A stretch of 64,000 nt of DNA from Holdemania massiliensis AP2 (GTDB lineage Bacteria > Bacillota_I > Bacilli_A > Erysipelotrichales > Erysipelotrichaceae), in the NCBI RefSeq assembly GCF_000327285.1, contig NZ_HE998567.1, positions 245,136 to 309,135 on the forward strand, read 5' to 3'. The notes under the pieces were generated by a model. That model searched no databases, was not told the origin of the DNA, and saw nothing but the letters and a program-made list of their open reading frames with translations. The translations under genes were made by a program, and so were the position numbers. This document shows, piece after piece, positions 58,768-64,000 of the stretch. The stretch's first letter is position 1; every line of letters starts with the position of its first letter.

Positions 58768-59615
58768 TCGAGCTTTCTGAAATACTGAATCGCCTGGGTA
58801 TTCAGCCCGGTGTGAACGGCGACGACATTGACAAGCTTAATGATCTGAACCTCTGACTTCGGGAAGGTTCGCCGCAGGATCGCAGCCAGCTGTTCGGCGG
58901 TCTGCGGAGCGTCGACATGCGCGACTGTAATGGAATAGTGCTCGTCGATGCTGTCTTCCTTCATGATCTGCACAGCCCGTTCAAGCGCGCGGGTATAGGT
59001 TCTGACTTTCTCTTTGACGTCAATCCGCCCCATCGTGCGCTGATTAATCTCCAGAATCGGCTTGATCTTTAATAATCCGGCCAAAGTTGCGGCCAGCGGC
59101 GTCAAGCGTCCGCCGCGTTTCAAATGCTGCATGTCGCTTGGCAGAATCAGCGTATTGGTCGTGTCGATCACTTGCTGGCAGGCTGCCTGAATGTCCTCCA
59201 TCGAAGCTCCCGCCTCCGCCATCTGCTTCGCTGTGCGGATCAGATATTCCTGAACTACGGCGGTGACATGCGTATCAATCGTGATGATCGGCAGGTCTAA
59301 CTGCGCTGCTGTAGTCTGCATTGCGCTGATTGTGCCGGACAGACCGCTACAGATCGGAACGGCAAAGATGAGCTCATAACCTTCCGCCTTTAGTTTTTCA
59401 AAACATTCCTGAATCCGCCCCAAAGCCGGCAGGGACGTTGCCATGGCTTTCTGCTGCTGAAGCAGGGTGATCAGCTGATCCTTGTCAATGTCTTCCATAT
59501 CCTGAAGACTGCGGCCGTCCACACTGATCTGAAGCGGCAGGCTGATGATATCGTCAGCCGCCATTTCGGCTGCGGTTTTTCCGATGCCGCTGTCGGTAAC
59601 AAAGGCTATTTTCAT
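58764..59615 (-). CDS. DegV family fatty-acid-binding protein (second copy)
   Basis: A 283-residue DegV/FakB-like protein (MKIAFVTDSGIGKTAAEMA; ATSLPALGRIQECFEKL; ICSGLSGTISAMQTTA; IDTHVTA). Compared with the copy at 39.1 kb the lipid-contact segments differ (TDSGIG against TDSTTD), so it may bind another chain type. TAAGGAGTGAAG precedes the start. Single gene with its own promoter and terminator. Confidence 0.88.
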   Translation of the reverse strand: MKIAFVTDSGIGKTAAEMAADDIISLPLQISVDGRSLQDMEDIDKDQLITLLQQQKAMATSLPALGRIQECFEKLKAEGYELIFAVPICSGLSGTISAMQTTAAQLDLPIITIDTHVTAVVQEYLIRTAKQMAEAGASMEDIQAACQQVIDTTNTLILPSDMQHLKRGGRLTPLAATLAGLLKIKPILEINQRTMGRIDVKEKVRTYTRALERAVQIMKEDSIDEHYSITVAHVDAPQTAEQLAAILRRTFPKSEVQIIKLVNVVAVHTGLNTQAIQYFRKLD

Positions 59616-59639
59616 AGTTCTTCACTCCTTATATCCTTA

Positions 59640-59668
59640 ATTTTAACGCGATCTGATTTAGAAGTAAA
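59640..59668 (-). promoter_or_regulatory. Promoter of the second degV gene
   Basis: Minus strand: TTTACT (59663-59668), 17-nt spacer, TAAAAT (59640-59645), 25 nt before the start codon. Confidence 0.6.
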
Positions 59669-59869
59669 CTAATATCCACAGACAGAAAAGGCGGTTTGTC
59701 GTACATTCAAAGAAGATCAAAGGTTAATAACAAAGAAGAAAAGGTAGAAATAGGGGAAGTCTGTCAGAAAAAGTAAATTTAAGAGAGCGTTTTTTTGATT
59801 ACAAGCTTTGTTATGGTAAAAAATTTAATTTCAGAAATGAGGGAACTAGAAAAAAATTCAATTCGAAAT

Positions 59870-59897
59870 TGACGTCAAACTCATTCTCTTTTATAAT
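59870..59897 (+). promoter_or_regulatory. Orphan sigma-A promoter
   Basis: TTGACG (59870-59875), 16-nt spacer, TATAAT (59892-59897). A transcript would begin just before the hairpin at 59913 and could run into dnaE, about 180 nt on. Confidence 0.6.
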
Positions 59898-59904
59898 TAT
59901 TTAA

Positions 59905-59943
59905 GCAGAAAACCCATAAGTCTTTAGCTTATGGGAGGTTCAC
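59905..59943 (+). mobile_element. Probable solo IS200/IS605-type right end
   Basis: CCCATAAG (59913-59920)-TCTTTAG-CTTATGGG (59928-59935) is a perfect 8-bp hairpin, followed by AGGTTCAC (59936-59943). A stem, a CTTTAG loop and a GTTCAC end is the usual right-end form of OrfB/TnpB-type IS605 elements. No tnpA or tnpB gene is present, so this is a remnant or a non-autonomous element; the left end was not identified. Confidence 0.5.
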
Positions 59944-60055
59944 AATTAACTCAAGAGAAAGAGCGACCAATAAAAAACGAAGTGGAATGATCCGGTGAAG
60001 ATACAGGCGGTCTGTCAGGCAAAAAGGGTAAGAGTGGCTGAGGCGGCCGCTTTAT

Positions 60056-60063
60056 GGTAAAAT
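60056..60063 (+). promoter_or_regulatory. Possible extended -10 box of dnaE
   Basis: TGGTAAAAT (60055-60063), 23 nt before the start; no -35. The gap 59669-59869 upstream is AT-rich and holds no gene. Confidence 0.35.
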
Positions 60064-60086
60064 AAACACAGAAGGGAGTGCTGAAT

Positions 60087-63000
60087 ATGAGCGTTCATCT
60101 GCATGCACGAAGTTGTTATACGTTATTAAACAGCACTCTGACCATACCGCAGTTGGTTTCTCAGGCTAAACAGGCAGGTTATGGTGCGATTGCCTGTACG
60201 GATGAGAAAGTCATGCACGGCGCGATGGAGTTTTGGAAGTGCTGTCAGAAAGAACAGATTAAACCACTTTTTGGCTTGGAAATCCAGGTGAAAATTGAAG
60301 AAGAAATTGTGGCGATGACGGTGCTGGCACGGGACAACGAAGGCTATGTCGGGCTGATGGAAGTATCGAGCCGCCTGTGCGAGGATAATGCGCAGCTGAC
60401 ACTGGATCAGATTCAGCCGCATCTGGATCACTGGGTGCTGATTGTTTATGGCGAGGGCGGCTTTGCTGAAAGCGAGCTGATTCAGGAAGATCGCCGTGGA
60501 TTGGGTGATAAGCTGGGATGGCTGAAAACGCAGCTTCCGCTGTTTTATATGGCGATTTCGTTCAATGATGCGTCATTCTGGAAATTAAAGAATATTTTAT
60601 TGAAGCAGGTGTGCGGCGCTCAGGATATCCCGACAGTGGCGCTGTCAAAAATTTATTATGGCAAGGCTGAGGATGCGCAGCTGTTTAAGATTGTCAATGG
60701 CATTCGGCTGTCCAAGACGATCAATGACAAAACGCTGCCGTCAGTCAATGGCCGTTATCTGCGCACGCCGGCGGAAATGGAACAGCTGTATGACGCTGAG
60801 GATCTGCAGGCGAGCGATCACATCGCCTCGATCTGCAACGTGACGATGGAACTGGCGAAGACGACGCTGCCGGCTTTTCCTTGTCCGCAAGGTGTATCTT
60901 CAAAGCAGTATTTAACCCAACTGTGCTTGGCAGGATTAAAAAAACGGCGGCAGGGACTGCCGGAGGATCCGGCTTACCGGCGGCGGTTAAAATATGAGCT
61001 AGACGTTATTTTGACGATGCACTTTGAAGACTATTTTTTAATCGTCTGGGATTTTATCCGGTTTGCCCGCAAAGCTGGAATTTATGTTGGCCCTGGACGG
61101 GGCAGTGCGGCGGGATCCTTGGTTGCCTATGTATTGGGGATTACGCATGTGGATCCGCTGCAGTATGGCTTGCTTTTTGAACGCTTTTTGAATCCGGAGC
61201 GCATTTCGATGCCGGATATTGATACGGATTTTCCGGATAATCGGCGCGATGAAGTGATTCGGTATGTCGCTGAAAAGTATGGCGAGAAGCATGTCGCACA
61301 TATCGCTACCTTTGGTACCTTGGGGGCAAAGCAGGTGCTGCGGGATGTCGGACGGGTGATGGAAATCCCGTTGAGGGAAGTGGATATGTTATGCAAAGCG
61401 GTGCCGTTTGGCATTAAGATGACGCTGCAGACCGCGATCCAGCAGAATCCGCGCTTTCATCAGATGGTCTATGCCGATCGGCGGTATCAGGAATTATTTG
61501 AAACCGCGCTGCGGATTGAGGGATTGCCCCGGCATGTATCGACTCACGCCGCTGGAATCGTGTTCTCACGCGCTGAACTGGATCAGATCTGCCCGACGAT
61601 CCGAATTGAAAATGATTTGCTTTCCACGCAGTACACGATGGAGCATCTGGAAGAACTGGGCTTAATTAAAATGGATTTTTTAGGACTAAGAAATCTGACG
61701 ATTATTGATGATATTGTCCAGCGTGTCAATCAGCGGCAGCCTTTGGATATCATGAAAATTCCGCTAGATGACGCTCGGACCTATGCGCTGCTGAAAAAAG
61801 TCGATACGGTTGGAATTTTCCAGCTGGAATCGGAGGGCATGAAGAATCTGATCCGCAAAATGCAGCCGGAATGCTTCGATGATATCGTCGCGACGATTGC
61901 GCTGTTCCGTCCCGGCCCGATGGAAAATATTCCGGAATATCTGCGCTGCCGGACCAGTCCGTCGGCGGTGCATTATCTGCATCCGGATCTTAAGCCAATT
62001 CTGGAAAGCACCTACGGCGTGATGATCTATCAGGAACAGATCATGCAGACAGCACAGAAGATGGCCGGGTTCTCATTGGGCCGGGCTGATGTGCTGCGGC
62101 GGGCGATGTCCAAGAAAAAGCTGAAGGAACTGCAGTCGCTGCAGAAGGAATTCATCGGCGGCTGTATTCAGCAGGGCTATGATGAAAAGCTGGCCAACGA
62201 GGTCTATGAATTAATCTTGAAATTTGCCAATTACGGCTTCAATAAATCACATTCCGTCGCGTATGGACTGCTGGCGTATCAGCTGAGCTATCTAAAAGCT
62301 AATTTCCCATTGGAATTCTATACTTCGCTGCTCAACAGTGTGATTGGGGCAGAAGGGAAAACGGCTGAGTATATCGACGAATGCCGGCGGCATCAGGTTC
62401 AGATCTTAGGGCCTTCGGTCAACGCCAGCGACGTACGCTATCTCATTGAAGGTAACGCGATCCGTTATCCGTTATTGGGAATTAAAAATATCGGCTCGGC
62501 CGCCTGTCTGCAGCTGTTGGCGGAACGGCAGGAAAAGGGGCCGTTTGCGGATTACTATGATTTCGTCACACGGATGCTGACGCGCCGGCTGAACCGCAAG
62601 ATGATCGAAGCGCTGATTGATGCCGGGGCGCTGGATGAGTTCCACGCCAACCGGCAGAGTCTGCGGCTGTCGCTGGAAGAAGCGATCAGTTACGGCGATT
62701 TGGTGCGGATTGAGGTCGGCGGGCAGGTACGGATCGATTTGGGATTGGTATCCAAACCGGTGATGGTCATGGCCAAGGAAGATCCGATTGAACGCAGCGA
62801 ACGGGAGCGGGAAGCGTTAGGCTTTTATCTCTGCTCGCATCCGATTCTGCAGATCAAAAAGAAATATCAGATTCAGACCGAACCGCTGATCCGGCTGCTG
62901 GCCAAAGGCGGTTATATTGAAGGTTTCGTTTATCTGCAGCGCGTCCGCCAGCACCGCACGAAAAAAGGCGATCTGATGGCGTTTGCCGTCGGTGTTGATG

Positions 63001-63170
63001 AAACGGCCCAGATCGATCTGGTCATCATGCCGAATATCTATGCCCGCAGCACGGCCTTTCTCAACAAAGGACAATACGTGTATTTCCAAGGCAAAATGGA
63101 TAAAGAAGACTCCTGTCTTGTCAATCGGCTGCAGCCGCTGAATCCGGATTTCACGCAGAATTCACAATAA
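60087..63170 (+). CDS. dnaE: DNA polymerase III subunit alpha, DnaE type
   Basis: A 1027-residue replicative polymerase. N-terminal PHP domain (SVHLHARSCYTLLNS), then the C-family polymerase core with GPGRGSAAGSLVAYVLGIT and the catalytic PDIDTDF aspartates (377, 379, 381). HVSTHAAGIVFS, helix-hairpin-helix (IKNIGSAACLQLL) and a C-terminal OB domain follow. Length around 1030 is typical for the shorter Bacillota DnaE, which extends primers on the lagging strand beside PolC. Start ATG 60087 has AAGGGAG 8 nt upstream. It lacks proofreading. Confidence 0.96.
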   Translation: MSVHLHARSCYTLLNSTLTIPQLVSQAKQAGYGAIACTDEKVMHGAMEFWKCCQKEQIKPLFGLEIQVKIEEEIVAMTVLARDNEGYVGLMEVSSRLCEDNAQLTLDQIQPHLDHWVLIVYGEGGFAESELIQEDRRGLGDKLGWLKTQLPLFYMAISFNDASFWKLKNILLKQVCGAQDIPTVALSKIYYGKAEDAQLFKIVNGIRLSKTINDKTLPSVNGRYLRTPAEMEQLYDAEDLQASDHIASICNVTMELAKTTLPAFPCPQGVSSKQYLTQLCLAGLKKRRQGLPEDPAYRRRLKYELDVILTMHFEDYFLIVWDFIRFARKAGIYVGPGRGSAAGSLVAYVLGITHVDPLQYGLLFERFLNPERISMPDIDTDFPDNRRDEVIRYVAEKYGEKHVAHIATFGTLGAKQVLRDVGRVMEIPLREVDMLCKAVPFGIKMTLQTAIQQNPRFHQMVYADRRYQELFETALRIEGLPRHVSTHAAGIVFSRAELDQICPTIRIENDLLSTQYTMEHLEELGLIKMDFLGLRNLTIIDDIVQRVNQRQPLDIMKIPLDDARTYALLKKVDTVGIFQLESEGMKNLIRKMQPECFDDIVATIALFRPGPMENIPEYLRCRTSPSAVHYLHPDLKPILESTYGVMIYQEQIMQTAQKMAGFSLGRADVLRRAMSKKKLKELQSLQKEFIGGCIQQGYDEKLANEVYELILKFANYGFNKSHSVAYGLLAYQLSYLKANFPLEFYTSLLNSVIGAEGKTAEYIDECRRHQVQILGPSVNASDVRYLIEGNAIRYPLLGIKNIGSAACLQLLAERQEKGPFADYYDFVTRMLTRRLNRKMIEALIDAGALDEFHANRQSLRLSLEEAISYGDLVRIEVGGQVRIDLGLVSKPVMVMAKEDPIERSEREREALGFYLCSHPILQIKKKYQIQTEPLIRLLAKGGYIEGFVYLQRVRQHRTKKGDLMAFAVGVDETAQIDLVIMPNIYARSTAFLNKGQYVYFQGKMDKEDSCLVNRLQPLNPDFTQNSQ

Positions 63171-63207
63171 AACGGTACACTGTTGACCATAAGGAAGGAT
63201 GAGGAAC

Positions 63208-63870
63208 ATGGCCAAAATACTTATAGTTGATGACGAACAGATGATCCGCGAGGTCGTTCGGGAATATGCCCTGATCAATGGTTATGAAGTTGCCGAAGCC
63301 AGCGACGGTTTGGAGGCGCTGGAATTAGTGGAAAAGGAAGATTTCGACTGCGTGATTCTGGATATCATGATGCCGAAGCTGGATGGTTTTTCCGCATGCA
63401 AGCAAATTAAGAAGATCAAGCCGATTCCGATCATCATGCTTTCCGCCCGGCAGGAAGAATACGACAAGCTGTTCGGTTTTGAGTTAGGCGTCGATGACTA
63501 TGTCGTCAAGCCGTTTTCACCGAAGGAACTGATGGCGCGCGTGAAAGTGATTCTGGAACGTTTCAAGACCAAGGACAGCGAAGTTCTGCGCTTTGAAGGC
63601 CTGCAGATCAACGTCGAAGGCCGTTCCGTAACGGTCGACGGTGAGAAAGCAAACCTGACGCCGAAGGAAATTGATCTTTTGTTATATATGGTCAAGAATA
63701 AAAATATCGCGCTGTCGCGGATGAAGCTGCTTGAGGAAGTCTGGGATTACGATTATTTCGGAGATGACCGGACGGTCGATACGCACATCAAAATGCTGCG
63801 GCACAATTTAAAAGACTACCGCAAGTTTATCGTGACTGTTCGCGGAATGGGGTATAAGTTTGAAGCTTGA
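63208..63870 (+). CDS. OmpR/PhoB-family response regulator
   Basis: A 220-residue response regulator: receiver with acidic pair Asp8-Asp9, phospho-acceptor Asp52 (ILDIMMPKLDG), Ser79 and Lys101 (VVKPFSP), then a winged-helix output domain (LTPKEIDLLLYMVKNKNIALSR...GDDRTVDTHIKMLRHNL...VRGMGYKFEA). Start ATG 63208 is used, as AAGGAAGG is 9 nt upstream; ATG 63199 lies against that site. It overlaps the sensor kinase by 11 bp. Targets are unknown; htrA and the TTCAC repeats are nearby candidates. Confidence 0.94.
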   Translation: MAKILIVDDEQMIREVVREYALINGYEVAEASDGLEALELVEKEDFDCVILDIMMPKLDGFSACKQIKKIKPIPIIMLSARQEEYDKLFGFELGVDDYVVKPFSPKELMARVKVILERFKTKDSEVLRFEGLQINVEGRSVTVDGEKANLTPKEIDLLLYMVKNKNIALSRMKLLEEVWDYDYFGDDRTVDTHIKMLRHNLKDYRKFIVTVRGMGYKFEA

Positions 63871-64000
63871 TTTTCATGGCATAAAGTTTAATATCTGGCT
63901 GTATTTCATGTTATTTGCAGCCGGACTTTTAGCTTTGGTCGGCGGCGCTCAGCTGCTTTTGATCAAACCGTATTACCGCAGCAACAAGATCTCGGCGATC
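63860..64000 (+). CDS. Sensor histidine kinase, N-terminus (partial)
   Basis: An open frame of 47 codons from TTG 63860 to the window edge. It begins MKLDFHGIKFNIWLYF and holds one membrane helix (MLFAAGLLALVGGAQLLLI), as in the first segment of a two-helix sensor kinase. GGGGT lies 7 nt before the TTG. Overlap with the response regulator supports the pairing; the sensor and catalytic parts lie beyond the window. Confidence 0.75.
   Translation, partial: MKLDFHGIKFNIWLYFMLFAAGLLALVGGAQLLLIKPYYRSNKISAI

Noticed and set aside
59912-59935. Intrinsic terminator at the CCCATAAG hairpin
   Set aside because: No T run follows on either strand; the CTTTAG loop and GTTCAC end fit an insertion-sequence end better.
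1-64000. CRISPR arrays, tRNA or rRNA genes, integrases or intact transposases
   Set aside because: None was seen by reading both strands; no regularly spaced repeats and no tRNA-like cloverleaf ending in CCA.

Overview
This is a 64 kb chromosomal window from a spore-forming, low-to-medium-GC Gram-positive bacterium. It is most likely a Bacillota member of the Erysipelotrichia type; that is inferred from gene content and gene order, with no 16S rRNA in view. Several gene orders match Bacillus: ccpA next to tyrS, ispH-cshB-nfo, cmk-der-gpsA, murJ-rsuA and a spoVF-type dpaA-dpaB-dapA cluster. The MEP isoprenoid genes (ispG, ispH) and the sporulation genes (dpaAB, a Cse60-like gene, a DUF1540 gene, spoIVA) point the same way. 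No rRNA, tRNA, CRISPR array, prophage or intact transposon is visible.

Layout. 1-3.4 kb: end of an unknown gene, a coiled-coil protein, a CcpA-like LacI regulator, and tyrS behind a tyrosine T-box. 3.4-6.1 kb: a sporulation cluster that makes dipicolinate, with a sigma-K-like promoter. 6.2-9.2 kb: lipoprotein, lipid II flippase and pseudouridine synthase. 9.4-19.7 kb: a WG-repeat lipoprotein, an XRE regulator pair, ispH, cshB, nfo, a transglutaminase-like lipoprotein, a methyltransferase, a PfkB kinase and ispG. 19.7-25.9 kb: a cation/proton antiporter that seems to start at AUC, a class B PBP, rpmG, a metallo-beta-lactamase-fold hydrolase and a DUF2087 regulator. 25.9-29.8 kb: a full comG competence pseudopilus operon. 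29.8-39 kb: efp with an unusual tip loop, an FMN riboswitch with ribU, an acidic membrane protein, cmk-der-gpsA and a large SWIM/SNF2 helicase. 39-48.3 kb: degV, then a LevR-like regulator, a mannose-family PTS and two tandem NagA-like deacetylases, forming an amino-sugar uptake locus. 48.3-54 kb: a LytTR/DUF3021 pair, an NSS symporter, two Rpn-like paralogues and htrA.

54.1-57.3 kb is the most unusual part. An AT-rich insert carries a HEPN-type AbiF/AbiD gene behind a small structured RNA with its own promoter and terminator. The insert lies between two roughly 225 bp direct repeats of the 3' end of spoIVA: one completes the intact spoIVA gene, the other is a stranded remnant. It looks like a small defence island that entered at spoIVA and rebuilt the gene. 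57.4-64 kb: a MarR-controlled membrane/zinc-ribbon operon with a perfect palindromic operator, a second degV, a probable solo IS200/IS605 right end, dnaE, and the start of a two-component system that runs off the window.

Several regulatory circuits can be read directly: tRNA-Tyr control of tyrS, FMN control of ribU, forespore or mother-cell sigma-factor control of dpaA and spoIVA, probable MarR autoregulation, and PTS-linked phosphorylation control of the amino-sugar locus through a LevR-like protein whose AAA+ motor looks dead.
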